Shown in pieces: positions 38,290 to 46,470 of a stretch of DNA of 64,000 nucleotides. Source of the DNA: Acidobacteriota bacterium (lineage in GTDB: Bacteria; Acidobacteriota; Vicinamibacteria; Vicinamibacterales; 2-12-FULL-66-21); the NCBI GenBank assembly GCA_016184105.1, contig JACPDI010000047.1, forward strand, positions 1 through 64,000, read 5' to 3'. The position numbers were made by a program, and so were the translations under genes. The stretch's first letter is position 1, and each line of letters starts with the position of its first letter. Below the pieces are notes generated by a model. The model made no database searches. It was not told where the DNA came from and worked only from the letters and a program-made list of their open reading frames with translations.

Positions 38290-38667
38290 CTACAGGATGG
38301 CGATCACGTCGATCTCGATTCGCGCGTCCTTCGGGAGGCGTGCCGCCTGCACGGTGGCACGCGCCGGCGCCGGGTTGGAGAAGTAGCCCGCATAGACGTC
38401 GTTCATCGCGGCGAAATCCCCCATGTCGGCGAGGAACACGGTCGTGCGCACGACGTGGTCGAGCGAGCCGCCGGCCGCCTTGAGGATCGCGGCGAGGTTG
38501 TCGAGCACGCGCCGCGTCTGCGACGCGATGTCTCCCTGGATCAGCGCGCCGGTCGCCGGATCGATCGGGATCTGCCCCGACACGAAAAGCATGTTGCCGG
38601 CGCGCACCGCCTGCGAATAGGGGCCGATGGCTTTGGGGGCGTGTTCGGTCGAGACCGCCTGGCGCAT
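38290..38667 (-). CDS. ridA: RidA family enamine/imine deaminase
   Basis: 125 aa YjgF/YER057c/UK114 protein. It shows [31 protein letters not shown] at the N-terminus, [21 protein letters not shown], and the Arg-containing [20 protein letters not shown] that contacts the substrate carboxylate. It hydrolyses reactive 2-aminoacrylate released by PLP enzymes. ATG 38667 was chosen because it gives standard length; an upstream in-frame start overlaps rpmB. It follows rpmB by 8 nt. Confidence 0.94.
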   Translation of the reverse strand: MRQAVSTEHAPKAIGPYSQAVRAGNMLFVSGQIPIDPATGALIQGDIASQTRRVLDNLAAILKAAGGSLDHVVRTTVFLADMGDFAAMNDVYAGYFSNPAPARATVQAARLPKDARIEIDVIAIL

Positions 38668-38675
38668 GGCGAGGA

Positions 38676-38867
38676 CTAGGCGGCCTTGACGACTTTGTTC
38701 GAGCGCAGGCAGCGGGTGCACACGCGGATGCGGCGGATACCCCCGTTGATGAGTGCCCGGACCCGCTGCAGATTCGGCTCGAACCGGCGCGGCGTCACAT
38801 TGTGGGCGTGGCTGATATTGCGGCCCACCGCCGGGCCCTTCCCGCAGATTTCACAACGCTTGGCCAT
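38676..38867 (-). CDS. rpmB: 50S ribosomal protein L28
   Basis: 63 aa. It shows [23 protein letters not shown] at the start, the [12 protein letters not shown] core, and a second CXXC (CTRC). The two cysteine pairs make this the zinc-binding C+ form. Part of the large ribosomal subunit. Upstream a TATAAT/TATTAT box is shared with the divergent zinc-ribbon gene. Confidence 0.97.
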   Translation of the reverse strand: MAKRCEICGKGPAVGRNISHAHNVTPRRFEPNLQRVRALINGGIRRIRVCTRCLRSNKVVKAA

Positions 38868-38899
38868 TATCAGGTCAGTCCTTGGATACAGGAACCCCG

Positions 38900-38906
38900 T
38901 ATAATA
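38900..38906. promoter_or_regulatory. overlapping divergent -10 boxes between rpmB and the zinc-ribbon gene
   Basis: TATAAT on the plus strand (38900-38905) and TATTAT on the minus strand (38906-38901) overlap. Both start codons lie about 34 nt away. No -35 was convincing. Confidence 0.5.
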
Positions 38907-38939
38907 GCGTGAAATAGACCTTTAACGCAAATTACCCCA

Positions 38940-39407
38940 ATGTCCGACCGCAAGTACCGACAGCGCGGCTACCAGGACGACGGCCGTCCCTCCAAGCCGG
39001 CCGGGCCGGCCGGCGGCCGGCAGGGGCCGGACGCGCCCAAACCGGCCCATTCCGGCGAGCCCCGCGGCCGCGTGCGCGAGCCGCGCGCGCCGAACATGCC
39101 GGGGTTCCGCGACGTGGTTCGCTGCGCGCGCTGCGGCAACGAGTTCACCGTGGCGCAGGCCTTCAGCCTGACAGGGCAGTGCGGGAAGTGCGGGTCGGAT
39201 CTCCACGCGTGCGCGCAGTGCACGCACTTCGATCCGGGCAGCCGGTTCGAATGCGCGCAGCCGATCGCCGCGCGCGTCGCGCCGAAGGACGCGCGCAACA
39301 CCTGTGAGCTCTTCGAGCCCCGTACCACGATGGAGCGCGAGACGCGCAGCGCATCGTCCGGGCCGACCAGCGCGAAGAAGGCGTTCGACGATCTGTTCAA
39401 GATCTAA
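38940..39407 (+). CDS. zinc-ribbon hypothetical protein
   Basis: 155 aa. A disordered, basic, Pro/Gly-rich N-terminus (residues 1-55) is followed by a Cys-rich centre: CARCGNEF, CGKCGSDLHACAQC, then FECAQPI and NTCELFEP. These suggest two zinc-binding knuckles. The C-terminus SAKKAFDDLFKI is a short amphipathic helix. I do not recognise a named family; a nucleic-acid or ribosome-related role is possible from the ribbons and the divergent ribosomal-protein neighbour, but this is speculative. Followed directly by a long inverted repeat. Confidence 0.8.
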   Translation: MSDRKYRQRGYQDDGRPSKPAGPAGGRQGPDAPKPAHSGEPRGRVREPRAPNMPGFRDVVRCARCGNEFTVAQAFSLTGQCGKCGSDLHACAQCTHFDPGSRFECAQPIAARVAPKDARNTCELFEPRTTMERETRSASSGPTSAKKAFDDLFKI

Positions 39408-39457
39408 GGGGACAGTCACACTTTCCGATTCGGTCTTGGGAAAGTGTGACTGTCCCC
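39408..39457. repeat. 19-bp perfect inverted repeat (REP-like) containing GTGTGACTGTC
   Basis: GGGGACAGTCACACTTTCC (39408-39426) and its exact complement (39439-39457) flank a 12-nt spacer. The left arm begins right after the stop of the zinc-ribbon gene. It could terminate transcription, although no T-run follows. AAGTGTGACTGTC recurs in the palindrome at 6120-6138, as expected of a dispersed REP-type element. Confidence 0.7.
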
Positions 39458-39563
39458 CTTCTGGTCCTCGTCGGGGCGGGCCATCATGCGTGTGCTTGGG
39501 AGCCGTTCAGGGTCGCACACGGCGTGCCCAGGGTCAATAAATGTCATCGGCCTGCGCCAACTC

Positions 39564-39593
39564 TTGCCTCTCCCGGGGACGGTTCCCTATAAT
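39564..39593 (+). promoter_or_regulatory. promoter of the two-gene unknown operon
   Basis: TTGCCT (39564-39569), 18-bp spacer, perfect TATAAT (39588-39593). The first start codon is 77 nt downstream. Confidence 0.65.
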
Positions 39594-39670
39594 TCAACCG
39601 AATTTCACGGCACAACTCGCGGAATACGACTTGCACTGCGCACCTGGCGGGAGAGGAGGAGCTCACGCAG

Positions 39671-40261
39671 ATGAGCACGGCACTCTTTCATCGCGAGACG
39701 CCGGCCGAGTACTTCAGGACGCTCGTGGAATCGGCCTGTGAGCACCGGCGCCTGAAGGTCAGCGATCTCACGTCGTACTACCTCGTGAATCTGCTGTGCG
39801 GCTACGTACGTTTCGGCCCCGGCTCGCCCGCACCCCTGGACGACGAACCGCTGGCGCTGCGGCTGGCAAAGGCGCTCGAGAGCGGCGGCGAGGAGCAGCG
39901 CGCGCGGCTGCGCAGCCTCGGCGACGTCTCGCTCTTTGTTTCCGGGTTCTTCTCCGACAGCCTGCGCCGGAAGGTCGTGGACGTCGATTACTACGTCTCG
40001 ATGGGTGAGTACGCCTACGGGTCGCTCAGCCGCTTGGATCGCGACACCTTCGCCGTGACGTTTGCCGAACTCGCGGAGCGGTTCGCGCATTTCGTGGACG
40101 TGCTCGGCGAGGTGAGCGAGCAGAGCGGCCTCACCTCGCAGCAGGACCTCCTCCGTCTCTACGAGCGCTGGCTGCGCGCCGGCAGCCGTCGCGCCGGTCA
40201 GAAGCTGGTGGAGCGCGGGATCGTTCCCAACGCGTCGATCGGCAAGCGGTTCCTCCAGTAG
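39671..40261 (+). CDS. conserved-looking hypothetical protein
   Basis: 196 aa, predicted mostly alpha-helical and soluble, with no signal peptide or membrane span. Notable text: MSTALFHRETPAEYFRTLVE, VSDLTSYYLVNLLCGYV, FVSGFFSDSLRRKVVDVDYYVSMGEYAYG and RLYERWLRAGSRRAGQKL. No known catalytic motif is seen. GAGGAG 11 nt before the ATG and a good promoter (39564-39593) mark it as expressed. It is followed 8 nt later by a second small gene, probably co-transcribed. Function unknown; I would not guess one. Confidence 0.8.
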   Translation: MSTALFHRETPAEYFRTLVESACEHRRLKVSDLTSYYLVNLLCGYVRFGPGSPAPLDDEPLALRLAKALESGGEEQRARLRSLGDVSLFVSGFFSDSLRRKVVDVDYYVSMGEYAYGSLSRLDRDTFAVTFAELAERFAHFVDVLGEVSEQSGLTSQQDLLRLYERWLRAGSRRAGQKLVERGIVPNASIGKRFLQ

Positions 40262-40269
40262 GGCACGCC

Positions 40270-40566
40270 GTGGGGACCCCCGATCACGTCTCGCCCGAGG
40301 CGTTGCGCGACGAACAGCGCCGCCTCCGCCGCGTCCGCTTCGTCGTCGACTTCACGGCGGGCGTGTTGATGCAGAGCGGGCTGACGCGCGCCGAGGGAGA
40401 AGCACTCGTCGCCGCGGCACGCGAGCGCATCCTGGAGCTGTTTCCCGGCCGTGAGGAGACGTACGAGATTCTTTACGCGAGGCGGTTCGCGCGGCTGCTC
40501 GATTCCTGCACGGTCGCCCGGCGCGGCGCCGCGATGGGGCGCGTTCTGCGTTTCGACAGGCCCTGA
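40270..40566 (+). CDS. small hypothetical protein
   Basis: 98 aa, GTG start, highly charged and helical (DEQRRLRRVRFVVDFTAGVLMQSG, ALVAAARERILELFPGREETYEILY). No cysteines except one near the C-terminus, no export signal. It lies 8 nt after the 196-aa gene, so the two may form a functional pair. The Shine-Dalgarno is weak, which again suggests coupling. Unrecognised. Confidence 0.7.
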   Translation: MGTPDHVSPEALRDEQRRLRRVRFVVDFTAGVLMQSGLTRAEGEALVAAARERILELFPGREETYEILYARRFARLLDSCTVARRGAAMGRVLRFDRP

Positions 40567-40992
40567 AGCCCAACCATACAGTCTCCGCCGACCCGCTGAC
40601 TGTGGCTTTTGAGCCAAGCCGGACCTCCGGCAGTGCCGCGCTGTGTCCTTGCCAGGGGACATCAATTCTCGTAAGATTGCCCGAACCAGAAGTGGGCTGT
40701 CCGGCGTCTAATCCGGCAGCAGACGGGTTTCCGAGGAATGCGGGCCGCGGGTCCGATTCCTACAAGGCTATGCCGATGAGCCATTTAGCCGATGGGTCCC
40801 GTTGGGGAGCGGCTGGGTAGCGGATTAAGTCGTCCGCCCATACCTGCCACGGTTCTCCTTCGAAGGCCGACTCTTACTGAGCTGAAGCGAGCGAATGCGG
40901 CGCCGGACGTGTGCCCACACCCGGCAGAGTTTCGTGGCAGTGGCTTTGCATTGTAACGGTGTCCAAGAAAGGTGATAGGAGTCGCAATCATC
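40567..40992. other. 426-bp intergenic region without a supported gene
   Basis: No ORF with conserved content was found. It contains a small hairpin GCCGG/CCGGC (about 40618-40632), and a stretch at about 40735-40762 whose GCGGGTCCGATTCCTAC resembles a tRNA T-arm but has mismatched stems and no matching acceptor or anticodon arm. The 3' 60 bp presumably hold the dksA-like promoter. AGGAG lies at 40976-40980. An unrecognised structured RNA is possible. Confidence 0.4.
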
Positions 40993-41442
40993 ATGAGCGT
41001 TCAGGATCGTAACCAGAACATGAATCCGGAGCGATACGCCGAGCTGCGGCGCATCCTCGAGGAACGGCGTCGCGAGATGGTCAGCGAGGTCAAGGATAAG
41101 ATCCGCGACGTTCGTGCCGAGGGGGCGGGCACGCCCGTCAACGGTGTGCTCGACGCCGCGGAAAGTTCCGATGCGGATATCCAGGAAGACATCGAGCTGG
41201 CCCTCATCCAGATGAAGGCGGAGACGCTCAACAAGATCGGCGAAGCGCTCGCACGGCTCGAGTCCGGGACGTTTGGTTTCTGCACGGAGTGCGGCGCGGA
41301 GATCTCGGAGCGCCGGCTGCGCGCGCTGCCGTTCGCGCTGCGCTGCAAGGACTGCGAGGAAGCGCGGGAGATTGCCGAGCAGCGCGAGCGCCAGGCCGCG
41401 TCGCGCCGCCCCTCGTCGCTCTTCTTCGACATGTCGAGCTGA
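40993..41442 (+). CDS. dksA: DksA/TraR family zinc-finger transcription factor
   Basis: 149 aa. The N-terminal helix pair (MNPERYAELRRILEERRREMVSEVKDKI) forms the coiled coil that enters the RNA polymerase secondary channel. A C4 zinc finger follows, FGFCTECGAEISERRLRALPFALRCKDC. DksA with ppGpp redirects transcription in the stringent response. The tip acidic motif DAAESSDADIQED is retained. ATG 40993 is plausible; ATG 41020 begins the conserved part. It is co-oriented with rsh 3 kb upstream, which provides its partner alarmone. Followed by lon. Confidence 0.9.
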   Translation: MSVQDRNQNMNPERYAELRRILEERRREMVSEVKDKIRDVRAEGAGTPVNGVLDAAESSDADIQEDIELALIQMKAETLNKIGEALARLESGTFGFCTECGAEISERRLRALPFALRCKDCEEAREIAEQRERQAASRRPSSLFFDMSS

Positions 41443-41532
41443 GGCTCGACCGGCCCCTGTCGACCGGGCTGCGGCGCGATCGCCCGATCGCGCGACGGCC
41501 CGGTCGCCCGAACGACGCCATTTTCAGTACCT

Positions 41533-43974
41533 ATGGCTGACGCAGACGAGCCCCTTGGCATCGAGGAACGCTCGGTCGGGGAAGTCCCGGTCGTCGTGCC
41601 AGACGAGCTCCCGGTGCTGCCCCTGCGCGACACGGTGCTCTTCCCGCAGTCGTTCATGCCGCTGGCCGTGGCGCGGGAAAGCTCGGTGCGTCTCATCGAG
41701 GAGGCGACCGGCACCGGGAAACTCATCGCCGTCTTCACGCAGCGCGAAGCCGCCGTCGAAGAGCCGGACCAGGACGATCTGTACCTGGTCGGCACCCTGA
41801 CCCACATTCACAAGATGTTCAAACTGCCCGACGGCAGCCTGCGGCTGATCGTCCAGGGGCTGGCGCGCATCCGCATGAAGCGGCTCGTCGCGCTGAAGCC
41901 CTACCTGCGGGCGGAGGTGGTCGAAGCGCACGAGCGGCTCGAGGAGGAAGACCGCCTCGAGGTGGATGCGTTGCAGCGGAACATCAAGACCAACTTCCAG
42001 CAGGTGGTATCGCTGTCCTCGCTGCTGTCGGACGACCTGCAGACGCTCGCGGCGAACATCACGGACCCGGCACGCCTCGCCGACTTCATCGCGTCGAGCC
42101 TGCCCACGCTGTCCACGCAGGCCAAGCAGGAGGTGCTCGAGACCGTCGACGTGCGCGCGCGGATGGACCTGCTCAATCGCGTGCTCATCAAGGAGCTGGA
42201 GGTCCTCGAGCTCGGATCGAAGATCCAGTCGCAGGTCCAGTCCGAGGTCGGCAAGAACCAGCGCGAGTATTTCCTCCGCGAGCAGTTGAAGGCGATTCAG
42301 CGGGAGCTGGGCGAGGGTGACGACCAGGCGAAGGAGATCGAGGAGCTGCGACAGAAGATCGAGGCGGTCGGCCTGCCGGAGCTGGTGAAGAAGGAGGCGC
42401 TGCGCGAGCTGGATCGGCTGTCGAAGATGCCGGTGGCGGCCGCGGAGTACACGGTCTCGCGCACGTATCTTGACTGGATCGTCGCGCTCCCGTGGAACAG
42501 GCGCACCGAGGAGCACATCGATCTCAAGCGGACGAAGCAGATTCTCGACGCGGACCACTCCGACCTGGAGAAGGCCAAGGACCGGATCCTCGAGTTCCTC
42601 GCCGTGCGCAAGCTGAACCCCGAGCTGAAGGGGCCGATTCTCTGCTTCGTCGGGCCGCCCGGCGTCGGAAAGACGTCGCTCGCGCGGTCGATCGCGTCGG
42701 CCATCGATCGCAAGTTCGTGCGCGTGTCGCTCGGCGGCATGCGGGACGAGGCGGAGATCCGCGGGCACCGCCGGACCTATATCGGGGCGCTGCCCGGGCA
42801 GGTCATCCAGGGGCTGCGGCGCGCCGAGTCGAAGAACCCGGTGTTCATCCTGGACGAAATCGACAAGCTCGGGAGCGACTTCCGGGGCGATCCCGCGTCG
42901 GCGTTGCTCGAAGTGCTCGACCCGGAGCAGAACAATACGTTCCGCGATCATTATCTGGACGTGACATTCGATCTGTCCGAGGTGATGTTCATCACGACGG
43001 CGAACGTGCTCGACACGATCCCGGCGGCGCTGCGCGACCGCATGGAGGTGCTGGAGCTGCCGGGCTACACCGAGGACGAGAAGCTGAATATCGCGCGCGA
43101 GCACCTCGTCGGCAAGCAGGTGAAGAACCACGGGCTGACGCCGGAGCAGATCGCGTTGACCGACGCCGGGCTGAGCGCCGTGATTCGGGGCTATACGCGC
43201 GAGGCGGGCGTCAGGAATCTCGAGCGCGAGATCGGCGCGCTCTGCCGCAAGGTGGCGCGCCGCCGCGCCGAAGGGGACGAGCAGACGGTGACCATCACGC
43301 CGGAAGTCGTGATGGAGATGCTCGGCGCGCCGCGCTTCCTCGACGAAGAGCTCGAGGAGCGCACGAAGGATCCCGGCGTGGCCATTGGCCTTGCGTGGAC
43401 GCCGGCCGGGGGCGAGGTGCTCTTCATCGAGGCGTCGCGGATGCCCGGCCAGAGCGCGCTCACCCTGACCGGCCAGCTTGGCGACGTCATGAAGGAATCG
43501 GCGCGCACGGCGCTGTCCTGGTTCCGTGCGCACGCGAAGGAATTCGGCGCCGACCCGGCGTTCTTCAAAGACGCCGAGGTCCACCTGCACGTGCCGTCGG
43601 GCGCCATCCCGAAGGACGGCCCGTCGGCCGGCGTCACCATGGTGACCGCGCTCGCCTCGGAGCTCACCGGCCGTCCGGTCCGCGGCGACATCGCGATGAC
43701 GGGCGAGATCACGCTTTCGGGGCGCGTGCTGCCGATCGGCGGCGTGAAGGAGAAGGTGCTGGCCGCGCGCCGCCACGGCATCCGCGAGATCATCCTGCCG
43801 CGGCAGAACGAGAAGAACGTCAAGGAAGACCTCAGCGAGGAACTGCGCGGCGAGCTGACGATCCATCTCGTGTCGCACATCGAGGAAGTGTTGAAGCTGG
43901 CGCTGACCCCCGGCGCCGTCGGGCGTCCGTCCGCGGCCGCCGCTTCCGGCGGGGCCCGCCCGACAGTAAACTGA
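41533..43974 (+). CDS. lon: ATP-dependent protease La (Lon)
   Basis: 813 aa. The N-terminal LON substrate-binding domain (PVLPLRDTVLFPQSFMPL) and a helical domain with REYFLREQLKAIQRELGE precede the AAA+ module: Walker A GPPGVGKT (374-381) and VFILDEIDKLG. The Ser-Lys protease has Ser698 (PKDGPSAG) and Lys741 (KEKVLAARRHGI). Spacing equals that of the Escherichia coli enzyme (43 residues). Cytoplasmic degradation of misfolded and regulatory proteins. It overlaps nothing and is 3 nt before the deacetylase gene. Confidence 0.97.
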   Translation: MADADEPLGIEERSVGEVPVVVPDELPVLPLRDTVLFPQSFMPLAVARESSVRLIEEATGTGKLIAVFTQREAAVEEPDQDDLYLVGTLTHIHKMFKLPDGSLRLIVQGLARIRMKRLVALKPYLRAEVVEAHERLEEEDRLEVDALQRNIKTNFQQVVSLSSLLSDDLQTLAANITDPARLADFIASSLPTLSTQAKQEVLETVDVRARMDLLNRVLIKELEVLELGSKIQSQVQSEVGKNQREYFLREQLKAIQRELGEGDDQAKEIEELRQKIEAVGLPELVKKEALRELDRLSKMPVAAAEYTVSRTYLDWIVALPWNRRTEEHIDLKRTKQILDADHSDLEKAKDRILEFLAVRKLNPELKGPILCFVGPPGVGKTSLARSIASAIDRKFVRVSLGGMRDEAEIRGHRRTYIGALPGQVIQGLRRAESKNPVFILDEIDKLGSDFRGDPASALLEVLDPEQNNTFRDHYLDVTFDLSEVMFITTANVLDTIPAALRDRMEVLELPGYTEDEKLNIAREHLVGKQVKNHGLTPEQIALTDAGLSAVIRGYTREAGVRNLEREIGALCRKVARRRAEGDEQTVTITPEVVMEMLGAPRFLDEELEERTKDPGVAIGLAWTPAGGEVLFIEASRMPGQSALTLTGQLGDVMKESARTALSWFRAHAKEFGADPAFFKDAEVHLHVPSGAIPKDGPSAGVTMVTALASELTGRPVRGDIAMTGEITLSGRVLPIGGVKEKVLAARRHGIREIILPRQNEKNVKEDLSEELRGELTIHLVSHIEEVLKLALTPGAVGRPSAAAASGGARPTVN

Positions 43975-43977
43975 GGC

Positions 43978-44880
43978 GTGCGCCTCGTTCATTCCGCTGC
44001 GTACGAGATCAACATCGGCCCGCATGTCTGGCCGACCGCGAAGTACCGGCTGGTCAAAGAACGCCTCGCCCCCAGGGACGGGGCGTTCGTGTTTTCAGAG
44101 CCTGTTCCGGCCACCTGGGAGGACCTGTCGCTCGTCCACTTTCCGTCATATCTCGACAAGCTGCGAGACTGCTCGCTCACGCCCGACGAAATCGCGAAGC
44201 TCGAAATTCCGTGGACCGCCCGGATCGCGGCCGGTTTCCTCACGATGGCCGGCGGCACCATCGACGCCGCGCGGCTGGCGCTTCAGGACGGCGTCGCGAT
44301 GCACCTGGGAGGAGGGCTGCACCACGCCTTTCCCGGCCACGGCGAAGGGTTCTGCCCGGTGAACGACATCGCGGTCGCCATTCGCGTGATGCAGCGGGAA
44401 GGGCACATCACGCGCGCCGCGGTGATCGACTGCGACGTGCACCAGGGCAACGGCACCGCGGTCTGTTTCGCCAGCGACGCGGACGTCTTCACGTTCTCGA
44501 TCCACCAGGAGCACAACTACCCGTCGTGGAAGCCGCCGAGCGACCTGGACATCGGCGTCCGCGACCGCACCACCGACGGCGAGTACCTCGAGCAGCTCCA
44601 GGAAGGGATAGAGGCGGTGGAGGCGCATCGCCCGCAGCTCGTCGTCTATGTCGCCGGCGCCGATCCGTTCCAGGAAGATCAGCTGGGCGGCCTGTCACTG
44701 ACCAAGGACGGCCTGCGCCGCCGCGACCGCGCCGTGCTGTCGGCCATCCGCGGCGCGGGGGTGCCCGTCGCCATCGTGCTCGCCGGAGGCTACGCGCGAA
44801 AGGTCGAGGACACCATCGACATCCATGTTGCGACGGCGGAGGAGGCGAGGGCATGCGGATTTGCGGATTTGCGGATTTGA
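43978..44880 (+). CDS. histone deacetylase family protein
   Basis: 300 aa zinc amidohydrolase of the arginase/deacetylase fold. Seen: HFPSYLDKLRDCSLT, GGGLHHAFPGHGEGFCPVNDIAVA with the catalytic His pair, IDCDVHQGNGTAV with zinc Asp/His, SIHQEHNYPSWKP, AGADPFQEDQLGGLSL with the second zinc Asp, and VLAGGYARKVEDT. Bacterial members act on acetylated polyamines, acetoin or lysine; this one resembles class IV HDAC text, and the substrate is unknown. GTG start, 3 nt after lon. The final residues (ACGFADLRI) lie in a repeated GCGGATT array rather than conserved sequence. Confidence 0.9.
   Translation: MRLVHSAAYEINIGPHVWPTAKYRLVKERLAPRDGAFVFSEPVPATWEDLSLVHFPSYLDKLRDCSLTPDEIAKLEIPWTARIAAGFLTMAGGTIDAARLALQDGVAMHLGGGLHHAFPGHGEGFCPVNDIAVAIRVMQREGHITRAAVIDCDVHQGNGTAVCFASDADVFTFSIHQEHNYPSWKPPSDLDIGVRDRTTDGEYLEQLQEGIEAVEAHRPQLVVYVAGADPFQEDQLGGLSLTKDGLRRRDRAVLSAIRGAGVPVAIVLAGGYARKVEDTIDIHVATAEEARACGFADLRI
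44854..44877 (+). repeat. three tandem 8-bp units (TGCGGATT)
   Basis: Three perfect 8-bp copies of TGCGGATT overlap the end of the deacetylase gene and adjoin the four-helix-bundle remnant. Confidence 0.7.
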
Positions 44881-44901
44881 GGCGGCGCCTTTCCGCGAAC
44901 G

Positions 44902-45003
44902 ACGGATGGCTACGTGGTTGCGCGACAGCTCCTCAAGGCCGCGACTTCCGTGGGCGCGAACTACAGGGCCGGCCGTCGAGGCCGTTCTCGTGACGAATTC
45001 ATC
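44902..45003 (+). pseudogene. fragment of a four-helix-bundle (23S rRNA intervening-sequence-type) protein gene
   Basis: In one frame: DGYVVARQLLKAATSVGANYR, then AGRRGRSRDEFI, the conserved VARQLLRSATSVGANYR...RSRAEF(I) helix of the four helix bundle family. No start and no C-terminal two-thirds are present. The 3' part overlaps the antisense end of the nudix gene. Such genes are often found beside GGATTTG-type repeats, as here. Confidence 0.6.
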
Positions 45004-45518
45004 AGAGTGATCCCGACGACGGTCTTCATATCGGAAATCTCGCCGCGCTGCGCCATCGCGCGCGCATCCGCCAGCGCGAAGATCTTCGGCTCGATGATCT
45101 CGTCCTCGTCCATCTCCGCGTCCGACGTCGGGGCATCGAGGCCGTCGAGGCGATAGAAGTACATTTCTTCGTCGCAGAAGCCGGGCGTCGGGAAGAAGCG
45201 CCCCACGAGCGTCGTCTGGCGCGGCACCAGGCCGATTTCCTCGTGGCACTCGCGCCGCGCGGCGGCTTCGACCTCCTCGCCGGGATCGAGGCTGCCGGCC
45301 GGCAGCTCCCACAACCACTGCGCGACCGGATAGCGATACTGCCGCACGAGCACGACGTGATCGGGATCCGGCATCGGGATGAGGACCACAGACCGCGGGT
45401 GGCGGACGACCTCGACGTTCACCTCGTTGCCGTTGGGGAAGCGCACGCGATCGACGTGCACGTCGAAGATGCGCCCGTGGAACGCCACGCGTGAATCGAG
45501 CTTCTGGAAATCAGTCAT
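44961..45518 (-). CDS. NUDIX hydrolase, ADP-ribose pyrophosphatase-like
   Basis: 185 aa. Nudix box GSLDPGEEVEAAARRECHEEIGL with the REXXEEXG metal residues; preceded by VVLIPMPDPDHVVLVRQYRYPVAQWLWELPAG, which is the ADP-ribose pyrophosphatase type. It hydrolyses ADP-ribose-like nucleoside diphosphates to AMP (family). The last about 12 residues (NSSRERPRRPAL) are encoded antisense to the four-helix-bundle remnant and are unlike any nudix tail, so the native C-terminus seems replaced. It shares an 8-nt overlap with rluD. Confidence 0.9.
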   Translation of the reverse strand: MTDFQKLDSRVAFHGRIFDVHVDRVRFPNGNEVNVEVVRHPRSVVLIPMPDPDHVVLVRQYRYPVAQWLWELPAGSLDPGEEVEAAARRECHEEIGLVPRQTTLVGRFFPTPGFCDEEMYFYRLDGLDAPTSDAEMDEDEIIEPKIFALADARAMAQRGEISDMKTVVGITLMNSSRERPRRPAL

Positions 45519-46470
45519 CGGATTGAAGCCCTCGAATGTCGTCGAGCACCTGCTGGAGGTCCGGCGCGAGCGGGGCAGTGAAGGTCATCGCGCGCCCGTC
45601 CGCCGGGTGCTTGAAGGCCAGCCGGGACGCGTGAAGAAACGGCCGCTGGAGGCGCCTGATCGGCAGCAGGTCCCCCGCGACATGCCGCCGCAGCCCGCCG
45701 TAGGCCGGGTCGCCCACGATCGGGTGGCCGATCTCGCTGAGGTGCACGCGGATCTGATGCGTGCGCCCCGTGTAAATCGCCACTCTCAGCAGGGAGACTC
45801 CCCGCAGGTGTTCGGCCCCCGTGACGCGCGTGACGGCGTGGCGCGCGTGCCGCGCCCGGCTCGACATCTTCTGGCGGTCGTTCGGATCGCGGCCGATGGG
45901 CGATTCGATTCGCCGTCCTGCCTGGACCACGCCCCAGACGAGCGCGACGTACTCCTTTTCGACCTCGCGAAGCTTGAACTGACGCGACAATTCCTGATGC
46001 GCCGCGTCGTGCTTGGCGACCACCATCAGCCCTGATGTTCCCCGATCCAGCCGATGGACGATCCCGGGGCGACGCTCACCGCCGATGCCGCTCAGATCCT
46101 TCACGTGATGCAGCAGCGCGTTGACCAGCGTCCCCTGCGAATGCCCGGCGCCCGGGTGCACCACCATGCCGGCGGGCTTGTCGATCACGACAATGTCCGG
46201 GTCGTCGTAGATGATGGGCAGCGGCAGGTTCTCCGCTTCAGGCGCCGCGGGCCCGGGCGGCGGGATGTCGATCGCGATCCGCATGCCGGCCCGCACGGGC
46301 GTGCTCGGGCGGACGTGGGTCATCGGTGCGTGTACCTGCTCGCCCTTGATCAATCGCTGGATTTGCGATCGCGAGTGCGATGGGAGCAGGGCGGCGAGGA
46401 ACTGGTCGAGTCGAACCCCGTCGTGCGCCTGCTCGACGATCAGCTCGTAGCGTGTCCGGTCGGCGCTCAC
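45511..46470 (-). CDS. rluD: pseudouridine synthase, RluD family
   Basis: 319 aa. It has an N-terminal S4-like domain (GVRLDQFLAALLPSHSRSQIQRLIKGEQV) and a catalytic domain with VIDKPAGMVVHPGAG and the catalytic Asp in IVHRLDRGTSGLMVVAK, then YTGRTHQIRVHLSEIGHPIVGD. It isomerises uridines in helix 69 of 23S rRNA. GTG start at 46470 overlaps the lgt stop (GTGA). An upstream extension runs antisense into lgt and was rejected. Confidence 0.94.
   Translation of the reverse strand: MSADRTRYELIVEQAHDGVRLDQFLAALLPSHSRSQIQRLIKGEQVHAPMTHVRPSTPVRAGMRIAIDIPPPGPAAPEAENLPLPIIYDDPDIVVIDKPAGMVVHPGAGHSQGTLVNALLHHVKDLSGIGGERRPGIVHRLDRGTSGLMVVAKHDAAHQELSRQFKLREVEKEYVALVWGVVQAGRRIESPIGRDPNDRQKMSSRARHARHAVTRVTGAEHLRGVSLLRVAIYTGRTHQIRVHLSEIGHPIVGDPAYGGLRRHVAGDLLPIRRLQRPFLHASRLAFKHPADGRAMTFTAPLAPDLQQVLDDIRGLQSDD

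Noticed and set aside
40735-40775. Possible tRNA (T-arm-like GCGGGTCCGATTCCTAC)
   Set aside because: The T-stem is mismatched, and no complementary acceptor stem, D-arm or anticodon arm is found at the right distances.
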